Assembly: GCA_026075535.2 (NCBI GenBank)
Contig: AP026538.1
Location: forward strand, 17,616,337-17,680,336
DNA: 64,000 nucleotides
DNA from: Tricholoma matsutake
Lineage: Eukaryota; Basidiomycota; Agaricomycetes; Agaricales; Tricholomataceae
Reading direction: 5' to 3'
In this document: positions 1-9,329 of the stretch, in pieces
How positions within the stretch are numbered: position 1 is the first letter of the stretch
Layout of the letters: each line of letters starts with the position of its first letter
The notes under the pieces: model-generated
Told to the model about the DNA's origin: nothing
Databases searched by the model: none
What the model saw: only the letters and a program-made list of their open reading frames with translations
Made by a program: the position numbers and the translations under genes

Positions 1-157
1 AGTCCACACAGATCCATGCAGACTAACACAGATTCCATGTATTTTACTCAGATTCCACAGATTTTGTCCATCCATGATCAACCAGGTCAGACAAGCAAGG
101 ACAGTCTGCATGCATCCAAACAGACCATTTGAGCTTAGCAAAATAATGTCACAAATG

Positions 158-225
158 GTATTCAAACCTGTAGCCTCATGACTAAGTAAGAGAGTACAGA
201 CATGCATTACCATCACACTATGCAG
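158..225 (-). other. tRNA-like Pol III promoter module (A and B boxes)
   Basis: On the minus strand a B-box-like GGTTTGAATACC (169-158) lies downstream of an A-box-like TGCATAGTGTGATGGTAATG (224-205). The usual B box has GGTTCGA; here CG has become TG. The cloverleaf is not convincingly preserved, so this is called a tRNA-derived module, not a functional tRNA. It faces the left, outer end of element A, as do the left modules of the two well-bounded elements of this family. Confidence 0.5.
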
Positions 226-488
226 CCATCATTGTTTGTGGCCATTGATGCAACTACATACCAATGTTTGGCTTTGTATGACAAAGCACACAGCCACCAT
301 CAAATGTGCCAGCTCATCACACTTTTCTCTCACCACCACCACCACCACCACCATCAACACCACCTCCCCCTTCCTCCCTCCCTCCTCTCTCCACTACCAC
401 CACCACCTGTCACCACTGTTCCCATGCCCCCTCCACCATCACCACCACCTGCAAACAAGCCAACTGGAGCCAACTAAATGGGCCCATG

Positions 489-548
489 GTATGTTTTCTT
501 TTTTTTTTCATTCATTTCTTTTTTATGAACTAACTAATTTGCTTCTAG
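489..548 (+). other. Intron-like unit, 60 nt
   Basis: Starts GTATGT after a GGGCCCATG word, has a CTAAC branch-like motif at 530-534 and ends GCTTCTAG. Length and signals fit a short basidiomycete intron. It precedes the two tandem exon/intron-like units at 549-786. Confidence 0.5.
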
Positions 549-786
549 GTTATAATGTGCTTGTAATGAATGGCGGCAATGCAAATGGATGCAACACAGG
601 CCCAAAGTAAGTGTTTTTTCATTCTTTTCTTTTTAGTGGACTAACTATGTTTTTTTTGTTTCCTAGGTTATAATGTGCTCATGATGAATGGCGGCAATGC
701 AAATGGATGCAATGGAGGCCCAAAGTAAGTTTTTTTTTTCATTCTTTTCTTTTTCATGGACTAACTATGTTTTTTTTGTTTTCTAG
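549..786 (+). repeat. Two tandem exon/intron-like units (58-nt exon plus 60-62-nt intron)
   Basis: Two head-to-tail copies (549-666 and 667-786). Each has a 58-nt exon-like part starting GTTATAATGTGCT and ending GGCCCAAA, followed by an intron-like part (607-666 and 725-786) with a GTAAGT donor, an ACTAACTATG branch region and a TAG acceptor. The two exon parts differ at only a few positions. The exon shows no conserved frame and contains TAA/TGA codons, so a noncoding spliced RNA or a decayed gene is likelier than a protein. Splicing itself is inferred from motifs only. Confidence 0.55.
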
Positions 787-890
787 GTTGTAATGTGCTT
801 GTAATGAGGCATGGACACCCACACTGCCATATCACAACAGACACCCGCACCCACGCCATGTCACAACGGCACACCACCCACCCCCAGCCT

Positions 891-1196
891 CACGAGCAAC
901 TGCTTGTGGGGTGGTTGGTGGGTGGAACAACAACAACAACAACAACAATGATGCCAATGATGCCAATGACACACCACCTGCCTCCAGCCCCCTGAGCAAC
1001 TGCTTGGGGGTGGATCATGGGTGGGATGGCATTGATGACAATGGCAAAGGGGGGACAATGGGGATGACACCACCCACACCCACAATGCCACCACAAGCAC
1101 CACCAACAAATGAATGAACACTGCCACCAGCAAACAAACACTGCCACCAATGAACCATGCACCATGCACCACCAGCCTCATGAGCAGCTGCTCATG
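891..1196. other. Three hairpin motifs of the dispersed palindrome family
   Basis: Hairpin sites at 891-908 (CACGAGCA-AC-TGCTTGTG), about 988-1010 (weaker) and 1179-1196 (CATGAGCAGCTGCTCATG, a perfect 18-base palindrome). Each is followed by GGGGTGG or GGGTGG, which can extend the stem with an upstream CC-rich word. The same motif occurs about 20 times in the window, always within cassette regions. Confidence 0.55.
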
Positions 1197-1390
1197 GGGT
1201 GGTCAGATGATGAGGGAGGGTGGGATGAGGGAGGGGCCCCCAATGCATGCTGAACGTGAGGGGTTTAATTTTTTTATGTACATAGTAGTAATCCCTCCCT
1301 CTCACAAGATGCAAGAGGGGTTTTTTTTGTTTATTATTATATTATACCCACTCCCTCGTGTAGGACATGAGGGATGTGGTTAATTAAAAT

Positions 1391-1749
1391 ATGTCAAGTG
1401 TGGATCAGCCCACTGCCTTTCAGGCAGCCATGGCATGGCAAGGTGAAGACGATGCATCAAGCAATGCTGATCAGCCCACCGCCTTTCAGGCAGCCATGGC
1501 ATGGCATGGCAACAATGATCAGTCATCCTCTTCCCCTACAGGTTCCCTGAATCTGATGCCAAGACTAATTCTGATGTAGAAGATTTCATGGGCACATCAC
1601 AGATAGAGAACCCCACTCCTTCTTGTATCACCCTGCCAACCTACCCTCCTGTAGACTTCACTCTGCTGATCTACACTCCTGAAGACTTCAGTTATGTCGA
1701 TGAGACTTGGTTGTCTAGCTCTGATAAGATGGACACTGACATTGAATGA
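1391..1749 (+). pseudogene. Remnant of an unrecognised tandem-repeat protein gene
   Basis: A frame starting near 1391 holds two copies of a unit whose core reads DQPTAFQAAMAW, separated by an acidic linker. A change of frame near 1540 leads into an apparently coding Asp/Ser/Thr/Pro-rich tail that includes VDETWLSSSDKMDTDIE and ends at TGA 1747-1749. A CCCCTACAG acceptor-like sequence just before the frame change could mean an intron boundary, but no matching donor was found, so a frameshift is equally possible. The tail composition resembles the repeat protein at 61.8-62.4 kb. Function unknown. Confidence 0.35.
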
Positions 1750-1872
1750 TGCCTCATGTATATATACAGTGTTGGGGATAGTAGTATGTACATAGTAATA
1801 ATATCATTGTTTTTGTGGTCCTGTCAACCCCCAATGTCAGTGCTGCTTCCCCATCCCTGTCCCCATCCCTGC

Positions 1873-1912
1873 TCCCACTCCCACTCCCACTCCCACTCCC
1901 ACTCCCACTCCT
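1873..1912 (+). repeat. CCCACT hexanucleotide microsatellite
   Basis: About six consecutive CCCACT units inside a C/T-rich stretch that also carries related CCTGCTCC words. It lies in the first copy of the roughly 180-bp repeat described at 3593-3955. Confidence 0.85.
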
Positions 1913-1996
1913 GTTCCTGCTCCCATTCCTGCTCCAGTCCCCTTCCCCTGCAATTGCATTTCTTGCAAATAAAGTAATAATGTAGTCATTGGTTAA

Positions 1997-3592
1997 TAGT
2001 GTTTGAAAGTCTGGTCCAGTCTGGTTGCTCTTATTTGAAATATCTACACAACTGAGAACCAGACCAGCATAAACGGGTCTGTTTCAGTTGCTTACCAGTT
2101 GCTGGACCAGTTGTAACCAGTCCAGTACTGAGTTAGTTCAGACTGGTTTACGACTGGTCTGAACCACATATATACATGTAGGTAAGAGCCCCTTGCATGG
2201 TCAAGGGCCTGCAAGCAAACATGTACATAATGAAACAACAACTATATACATTTATTTGTAATGTAGCTAAGTGCCCCTCGCAGGCAAGAGGCCTGCAAGT
2301 GAGCAAGTATATAATGAAACAAAACTGTTGTCTGTTGGCATGCATGATCCTCCATGCAAGGTCAGTGCACTCATTGAGGACTTGAGGTAGTAGGCGATGA
2401 GGTGACAGGCTGGGGTGTTGCCTGCAGTCAGCAGGGACAGGGAGATGAGGGGTTGGGGTATGTACCTTCTGCATATTCATTACGGGGACTCCCCCCATAT
2501 CATCATTGTAGCTTTCTGTCGTAGTCCTGTTGCCGTCGAGGACTTGGGTTGGTTGGTGGTGACATGGTGGGCTCTTGCACTGGTGGAGTGTTGGCTGTTG
2601 TTGTTGCTCCCTGTTATTATCCAGTCCTTCATGTTGTATTTTGACAGGTTGGGTTTGTGGGAGGTGGGCATCATGGGCAAGAACAATGTTATAGCCTAGA
2701 AAAAAAGCATGTAAGTTAAGAGTAATGGCAAAGAAAAGAAGAACACACATGAAGGGTGTCAAACATGCATGACATGGCACATTTTCAGCCTGTTGGTGTT
2801 GGTGTTCATCACCCATGCTGTTCATCACCTGCATTGTTCATCACCCGCGTTGTTCATCCCCGGCTGTTGTCTGCCAGTTGCACCCTGATCCACTGCACAA
2901 GCAGGGGCTCATGAGGCTGGATGTGCATACCTTGTTGCCATTGTCATTGCTGCCTCATGTGGTCATTGAACATAGCACCAACAATCCACCCCACAAGCAG
3001 TGGCTCACGGGGCTGGACGTCGGTGCTGAGGCCGAGTTGTTCATGGGGCTGATCCTCATTGTCTCTGTTCTCACATTAGTTTAAACCTATAAAGAAGAAA
3101 ACAACAATGTTAGTAGTAAAAAGAATAATGAAAGAATGAAATAAGACTTACCTATTATGTGTTACAGCCATGGGCTTCAGTCGTTGAACACATACAACAC
3201 GTATGATGTGGCATGTTTGCAGCCATGGGTGCTGCTGTTTGGGGTGGTTGAAGGGGCCTGGGGGGTGTCAATGTGGCCGTTTAATGGAGAGGGAGTTGTG
3301 GTGGATGAGAGGGAGTCATGGTAGTGAGGGAGGAAGAAGGAGTGAGGTTCAAGTTCATTTGGTTGTTTTTGTTGTCAGTTGTTGTGTGTTGATCTTGGAT
3401 TACAAATCACCGGTTTCAACCAGTTACAACTGGTCTTTTACCAGTTCGCACATTTCCCAGCATCTCGGCAACCAGCAACCGCAACTGATGTCAGATCTGG
3501 GCTACCGCAACCAAAAGTCCAGTTGCCATCAGTCTGGTTCAGTTGTGTCCACAGTCTTTTTTCAGTCCTATGCACTGGACTTTCAAACACTA
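1997..3592. mobile_element. hAT-like TIR element with 8-bp TSD TTGGTTAA and cassette cargo
   Basis: The left end is TAGTGTTTGAAAGTCTGGTC and the right end reads GGACTTTCAAACACTA, inverted copies of each other. The 8-bp repeat TTGGTTAA flanks both (1989-1996 and 3593-3600). TAGNG-type ends with 8-bp duplications are typical of the hAT superfamily; no transposase is present, so it would be non-autonomous. The interior is in reverse orientation: minus-strand intron-like signals near 2695-2740 and at 3087-3151, hairpins at 2899-2918 and 2992-3011, and a 95-bp tandem duplication at about 2180-2330. Subterminal regions are rich in ACTGGTC/GACCAGT words, as in the other copies of this family. Confidence 0.75.
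3087..3151 (-). other. Intron-like unit, 65 nt, minus strand
   Basis: On the minus strand it begins GTAAGTCTTATT, contains CTACTAACATTG as branch region and ends TTCTTTATAG before a G. It matches the plus-strand intron-like units elsewhere in overall signal order and lies in the cargo of the TIR element at 1997-3592. Confidence 0.5.
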
Positions 3593-3955
3593 TTGGTTAA
3601 TTAATAGAGTATGTACATGGTGATGCCCTGTCCATCCCCATGGCCATTCAGCATTCCCACTCCTGTTCCCTTCCCCTGCAAGTGCATTTCAAACATTACT
3701 CATATCTGCACTATTTTCTTAATCCATGTCTATCTGTATGGTACAGCAAGTACAGTAGTAATGTAGTCATTGGTTAATTGATAGAGTATGTAAATGGCAA
3801 TGCCCTGGCTGTCCCTGGGGCCGCTCACACTCCTGCTCCCAGTCCATGTCCATAGCCATATCTGTGCCCATTGCATTTCAAATGTTACCAATGTCTGTGT
3901 TACATTCCTAATGCATGGTATAATACTCTGTGTGCAATGTAGTCACTGGTTAATA
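3593..3955 (+). repeat. Two further copies of a roughly 180-bp tandem repeat
   Basis: Copies start near 3593 and 3776 and share TTGGTTAAT, AGAGTATGTA, ATGCCCTG, CACTCCTG and TGCATTTCAAA in the same order; a third, longer copy lies at about 1755-1988, left of the inserted hAT-like element. The inserted element therefore entered the first copy/second copy boundary. The repeat follows the gene remnant at 1391-1749 and could be duplicated 3'-flank sequence. Confidence 0.5.
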
Positions 3956-4497
3956 TAGTATATATAGTGAGTTCAACGGTGTCCATCGAACCCATATCAT
4001 TTGATACAATGTAGCTTACCTATGTGCATCACCAAGCATGTTCAGTGAGATGCAGGGATTGCCCACTCCCAAAAGTAGCTCAAAATCATTCAAAGTCATT
4101 CAAAGTGTCACAAAAAACCTTTGAAGTGGTTTTGCAAGGTTTGCAGACATTTTTGAGTGTCATGAAAGCTTGATATGACTCATATGAGGCTTTTGTAATG
4201 TGTGGAAGTGGTTCCAGAGCTTTGACTGTGAAGTGGACCTATCAGTGTTCCATCATTTTTGTCACCACCTCTTGTGGTGGCTCAAGTGCAATGCATAGCT
4301 GTGTTAGCAAGGTTATCTCCCTTTTCCATGTTTCTGCTCCTTTCCTGCTCCCACTCTGTGGCTACCCTTTCCTCAGCAACCTTTCATTCCTCTGCATCTT
4401 TCTTCTCCTTCACTTTGCATATAGTGCAATCTGCAGAAAGCTTTTCTTGCTGAGCAGTAGCCTTTGCATTATCCTCCTTTCTGTACCTGTGTAGTAG
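3956..4497. other. No recognisable gene
   Basis: Contains short repeats of CATTCAAAGT around 4088-4110 and open stretches without recognisable motifs. Nothing here could be assigned. Confidence 0.4.
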
Positions 4498-4502
4498 GCA
4501 CT

Positions 4503-4924
4503 TGTAAGGGGACTAGAGGGTGCCCCACATGTTTCTCCTATTTTTTACATTTGTCCTACATTTTTCCCCATCTTGTTTCCTTCTATTCTCCATTTTCTAT
4601 CATTTTTCCTCATTTTATTACTAATTTTCCCTTCCTATCACATTTGTGCATGTTGACAGTTTTATATTTAGAGACGGAGCACCCCTTCCAACATTTACCC
4701 CCTGGTACAATGTCACTCAGTGGCCTGGATCAGCCTATCTCCGCCTTTTCCATTTTTAGGTTATTATTTGATTTTTGCAGTTTTCACATATACTGGGCAC
4801 TGGCAAAGGGGTCCTTAGAGTTTACTCGGATTTCCCTCTGCTAGGTGCGCCTCCAATCCCTGTACTATGTAGTATAATTTTAACTTCGGATTTCCTTTTG
4901 CTAGAGGCTAAGGTTGCCCTTATA
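4503..4924 (+). repeat. Solo LTR, family TGTAAGGGG...CCCTTATA, TSD GCACT
   Basis: Begins TGTAAGGGGACTAGAGGG and ends GGTTGCCCTTATA, short inverted ends of LTR type, flanked by GCACT at 4498-4502 and 4925-4929. No internal retroelement sequence is attached, so this is a solo LTR. Two other copies occur at 32785-33146 and, reversed and joined to a gag region, at 39694-40107. That third copy identifies the family as Ty3/Gypsy. Confidence 0.82.
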
Positions 4925-4929
4925 GCACT

Positions 4930-5207
4930 GGCATAATTTCTGATGCCCCTTCAAGCCACATGCAATTTTCGAATTTAATGGATTTGTCCACCACCTCTTG
5001 AACAGTGGCCACAGTGTTTTCATTGAAGAAGTCTATGATAAAAATATCCAGTTGGAACACATCAGCAATAATAGAAAACAGCTTACCCAGGTGCCAGTGA
5101 AGTCTTTTCCCCAAATCTCAAAGTCCAAGATTTCTGGGGTTTCACCATGTGGCATGGCCACAATCTTCTGGAGGATCAATTTGAGTGCAGTAGATGCAAT
5201 GAGGCTA
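4930..5207 (-). pseudogene. Unrecognised gene fragment with one probable intron
   Basis: The minus strand has a frame ending at the solo LTR: one segment includes LKLILQKIVAMPHGETPEI, the other DFFNENTVATVQEVVDKSI and EGASEIMPVL. Between them is a plausible intron of about 53 nt (minus-strand GTAAGC, ending ATCATAG). The fragment is cut on one side by the solo LTR (TSD GCACT) and on the other by the hAT-like element (TSD AGCATGTT), and seems to continue for a few codons beyond 5940. I do not recognise the family; an element-encoded protein is possible. Confidence 0.35.
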
Positions 5208-5215
5208 AGCATGTT

Positions 5216-5931
5216 TAGTGTTTAAAGGTCCGGTCCATAGGACCGACAAAAGACCGAGGACTGAACCGGACCGACACTCAGTTCGGTCCATTTTTCGGTT
5301 GCGGTTGCCCACATTTGGGGTCAGTCCAGTTGCCGGTTGCCTCATTTTGAAAATATTTGAAAACCATTAAAAGACCAGTTGCCATCAGTTGCAACTGGTC
5401 TTTCTGCAGTGCATAAAAGATGTGTACATTGCAGGAAAAAACCAGCGAGTCATGTCGCCATGAGGTGTGGGTTCCTTTCCCGCGATGATATACCCTGCAA
5501 GTCATGTCACCATGAGGCGCAGATTGCTCATATCTGTAATAATTTGCTGAAAAGATATGAAATTATTATGGAAATGAGAAACCTGTGCCTCATGGTGACC
5601 TGACTCGCAGGTTATATCATCATGGGAAAGGAACCTGCACCTCATGGTAACACGACTCACAGATCTTTTCCCTCGATGTACAAAATTATTACAGAAATGA
5701 GAAACCCACACCTCATAGTGACATGACTTGGAGGGTCTATCATTGCAGGAAAGGATAGTGATTAAGACCAGTCTTAACTGGTTTTTTGGGGGCAACCAAA
5801 CCAATGTGGACCAGTCCTACACAGTTCAGTTGCAGTTGCCCCATATCTGGGTCGGTCCGGTTGCGGTTGCAGTTGCCAGTTGCCCCTCTTGGGGGTCCAA
5901 AAACCAGACCGAACCGGACCTTTAAACACTA
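5216..5931. mobile_element. hAT-like short TIR element, TSD AGCATGTT
   Basis: Left end TAGTGTTTAAAGGTCCGGT, with the right end its exact inverted copy for 19 bases. The flanking duplication AGCATGTT is perfect (5208-5215 and 5932-5939). The 716-bp body encodes nothing. It contains a large foldback: words around CATGAGGTGTGGGTTCC and TGTCACCATGAGGCGCAG recur inverted between 5450 and 5740. CpG dinucleotides are abundant in the ends, unlike older copies of the family (21.2 kb, 35.8 kb) where the same sites read TG or CA. With the perfect TSD this points to a recent insertion. Confidence 0.85.
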
Positions 5932-6779
5932 AGCATGTTAAGCAAAGGAGGATGTGTACAGTCAATGACAACATGGATACAATAAGCTATATCTTCCTTA
6001 ATATTTAACTTGTAATAGAACAGAATATCATTGATGCATCATTAACATAATGGTTTCTGCTATTTGGTATTATTTATTAGGGCTAAAGATAAAGTTTATA
6101 TCTGGTATTTTATGCTTTATATATCATTCTGATCAGCTTCTTGAGCTGATTTAACATTTTTTATTTCTTTGCATACTATTGGGTTTTTTATTACCAAATA
6201 TTGTCAGATATTTAGCATTATTTGATTATAGATCATAAAATATGAGGACTCATACCTGCCAGAATTGGCCCTCACCCCCAAGTTATATTGAGCAACAAAG
6301 TGATGTGCAAGATTGCAAGGTCATGCATATGGACAATGGTCATGTGCCAATCAACCACAAATGATCAGATGTAATGATCATAAAAATTCAACTGTGGAAA
6401 ACAGGTAACTTTTTTCCCTTCGGATTTCCCTTTGCTAATAATAACAAATATATCATAATATCTCTTGATTCTGTTCCAACAAAGTGGATTTTTGTTGGAC
6501 TTCCAACCGTTTTCCACCAAGGCCACCTAGTAATGATTGGCATAGCATTAGTATTTTAGATATAGTTTCCATTCCTATGATACCTCCACTACTCTGTTCT
6601 CCACCAGTCTCTGACCTAACCCTGCTCTTTAGTAATTTACTTCTGTTTGTATTCTTCAGTTCATAAAGCAACCAAGTTTACCCATCTCAATCTCTAGTCT
6701 CCTCTCCTGTCTCAGACTTCCTCTCACTCTGATATTCTTACATTCACCTTTGTCTTGAAATTAGACACCAATGATGGTC

Positions 6780-7985
6780 TCATAGTATACAACATTGTTT
6801 ATATAAAAACTGACTGAAATAATAAAATTGAAACCATACAAACAAGGCCAAATAATTCCAAATGAGATTTCAATAATAGGCCAACAATATATCTTTTTAT
6901 TTCAAGTTAAATAAAACAAATGAGACAAGAATTGAGTGAGATACAGCATTTTTGATGATTTAATAACAAATATAACAATCTTTGTTAGCACACCCAAATC
7001 AGATAATGTACAAATGTATATTGTATTTGCAGGTTAAATCAGTTGGATTAAAAAAGAACTAACTGAGATACCACAAATAATGCCAAACAATACCAAATAT
7101 GATCTCAATGAATGGGCCAATAATGTATCTTTTTATTCCAGGTTAAATAAAACAAATTGGCCAAGAATTGACCAAGATACAGCATTTTGATAATTTAACA
7201 AATAAAGATTAACAATTTTGTCAACATAGCATAAAATGCCCAAGCTACATACCCTTCTACAAGTTAAACTCAATTGAATTAGAACTGGCTCTGATATAGT
7301 CTTTTTGATCTGCTTGATATATTAACAAATAATAGCAAACATCTGTAAATATCCTTTAAGGATAGACCAACAGTATCTTTTTATTTTCAAGTTAAATCAT
7401 CCAAAATGGATGAAAACTAAAAGAGGTACTATATTTAGGCATGACAACAATGTCAAACAATACCAAATACTCTTCTGATGATTGGCCAATGATGGACCAA
7501 TAGTGTATCTTCTTATTCCAAGTTAAATAAAACAAATCAGCCAAGAAATGGGCAAGATACAGTATTTTGATGATCTAACAATTAAAGATAAACAACCTTT
7601 GTCAGTGTAAAGTGCTCAAGCTACACCCTTCTACAAGTTAAATAAACTCAATTGAGTTAAAACCAGCTCTGACATCATCTTTTTGATTTTTTGATATATG
7701 AACAAATAATGCCAGATATTTGTAAGTATCTTTTAATAATAGACCAACAGTATACTTTTTATCTTGCAAGTTAAATCATCCAAAATGGATAAAAACTGAA
7801 GGAGATACTATATATAGCCATGACAACAATGCCAAACAATGCCAAACACCCTCCCAATGATTGGCCAATAATGTATCTTCTCATTCCAAGTTAAACAAAA
7901 GAAATCAGCCAAGAATTGAGCAAGATACAGTATTTTGATAATCTAACAAACAAATATAAACAACTTTTGTCAGCACAGGGTAAAG
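6780..7985 (+). repeat. AT-rich tandem repeat, period about 370-380 bp
   Basis: Words such as CAAACAATACCAAATA (near 7085 and 7455, variant near 7832), TTTTTATTCCAAGTTAAAT, AGATACAGTATTTTGAT and CCAAAATGGATAAAAACTGA recur in the same order at about 370-380-bp spacing, with a shorter degenerate copy at the start. No coding potential. It ends where the Copia LTR begins at 7990 and could be decayed element or satellite sequence. The part from 6000 to 6780 shows nothing recognisable. Confidence 0.6.
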
Positions 7986-7989
7986 TGTC

Positions 7990-8411
7990 TGTTGATATTC
8001 ACACCGTGATCATGCAACTGACGCATTTGATGCATGTTCTATTCTTGGCATATCCCTTTGATGCGCAAGACAAACACAGTATGTGATCAGCTGAGATCAG
8101 CTTCTGTGATGCGTGTGCTATTATTAATTAGCACTTCCCTTTGATGCATTCACACAAATGCATCAAAGATACCTTTTCTCTTGTCTCCCCCTTTATTGGA
8201 CTGAACATATATATATACAGGTAGATAGATACATGATCACCTCAGTCACTTATACAAGGACTGAGGTGAGCATTGTCTACATGCTATTCGTAGAATGATA
8301 CTTACTGTACCTTAGTTTATCCTCGTATATTCTAGGTACAGTCTCGTGTATTATAGTCACTTATACAAGGACTGAGTTTATCCTCGTATATTCTAGGATT
8401 GATTTTCTACA
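7990..8411 (+). repeat. Probable 5' LTR of Copia element 1
   Basis: Starts TGTTGATATTCACACC and ends near TTTTCTACA, directly before a primer-binding-like sequence shared with Copia element 2 (46557-46891). The two LTRs share TCCCTTTGATGC-type words, the TCAGTCACTT...ACTGAG word pair and the ending. An internal duplication of TTTATCCTCGTATATTCTAGG is present. The matching 3' LTR is not seen because the element breaks off after 19491. Confidence 0.6.
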
Positions 8412-8425
8412 GGTTATGGGCCACT
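8412..8425 (+). promoter_or_regulatory. Candidate primer-binding site, Copia element 1
   Basis: GGTTATGGGCCACT directly follows the LTR; Copia 2 has GGCTATGGGCCACT at the same place. The GGTTATGxGCC core resembles the complement of an initiator-tRNA anticodon stem-loop, as used by elements that prime from a half tRNA (Ty5, Drosophila copia). That assignment is inference. Confidence 0.4.
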
Positions 8426-8479
8426 GCTGTCACTTCTAAGCGATAGTAGAAAATCTCCTAGCCACTCAACGTTATCCAT

Positions 8480-9317
8480 ATGTCATTTTCCTTTGATCGA
8501 CAATCTGATCACTTTCCCATTTTGGATCATGGACCATCCTTTGTGCAATCAGTCCTCTCGACAGCCTCGCCTTCCCACAAAATCCATTATTTTTTGTCTG
8601 TCATGAGCATGCTAGACACTACCCCTCCCTTGGTTACTTTGCTCAAGCTCTCTGTACAATATTCCGGTGAGAAACTCAACAAACTCAAGTCAAACTACAA
8701 AGAATGGTGCAAGGAAATTACTATTGCTCTTTCACTGAATGGTATATGTTACTGGCGCAATCCCCACACCTACTGCCTCTGAACCTTGAGCGCTGATTAA
8801 CTGGAAAGCCAATTTTTGTCTTGCATATGCATTCATTGCATCCAGCATCATCCCATCCGAGCACCCTTTCATTGACATAGAAAAGGCTACAACTGTAAAC
8901 TGGGAGGCACTTTGTAAACAACACCAGAATGAGGGTCCTGTTTGGCAGGTCCATTTATTACAACAAGCCCTTACCACCCAATGCAGCACTGACACTCCCC
9001 TTCCTGAGATGGCCAACAAAATTTGTGCCCTCATTGAGGGTGCATTCACTATGGGGGACATCAAACCCAACCTCCTTTGTTGCATTGCCCTTTTGAACTC
9101 CCTCAGCAAAAATTTTCCTCATGCACGATCAGTTATCTCTCATGACATTGCCACCTCCATGAAGGAAACATTGAAAGATATCCACCTATTCCTGGAAAAC
9201 GAACAGTCACTCCTTGAGAATGACCACTGCACAGACTCCAGACTGCATCAAGGTGGAGGGGGAATGGCTGGGAAGACAATTGAGGAATCTGTGGCAGCCC
9301 AGAGAGTGGCTCGTTAA
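8480..9317 (+). pseudogene. Copia element 1 gag remnant
   Basis: Gag-like protein of a Ty1/Copia element, expected to form the capsid. The N-terminal frame (from about 8602) holds LSVQYSGEKLNKLKSNYKEW, also found in Copia 2 at 47130-47200 (LTVQYTGEKLDKLKSNYKEW), an alignable gag start. After a frame change near 8780 it continues with ANFCLAYAFI-like and HFLENEQSLLENDH-type words up to 9317. It is split over at least two frames, so it is not functional. It is followed at once by protease and integrase regions in the same orientation. Confidence 0.65.
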
Positions 9318-9329
9318 AAAGGGAAGAAG

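Larger units (their letters stand above)
1..1390 (+). mobile_element. Cassette-bearing TIR element A, left end outside window
   Basis: No protein is recognised. The first 60 bases resemble subterminal repeats of the GAGGTCTTTACACTCC family (compare 44590-44750): short inverted words around ATTCCATG and CCACACAG. In order follow a minus-strand tRNA-like module (158-225), a block around 262-320 containing GACAAAGCACACAGCCA and CCAGCTCATCAC, a CACCAC-rich stretch, two exon/intron-like tandem units (549-786), a CAA microsatellite (921-950), three hairpins (891-1196) and T-rich stretches after GC-rich hairpins (to about 1330). The same order recurs near 20.0, 46.2 and 60.1 kb, which argues for one element family. 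No right TIR was found, so the right boundary is only where a gene remnant begins. Confidence 0.45.

Noticed and set aside
891..1196. CRISPR-like array of palindromic repeats
   Set aside because: Spacing is irregular, the repeats are dispersed across TIR elements, and the window is eukaryotic.
2148..2834. 228-codon minus-strand frame in the hAT-like element
   Set aside because: It reads through an intron-like acceptor and low-complexity repeats; His/Gln/Pro-rich composition without a motif. Treated as noncoding cargo.
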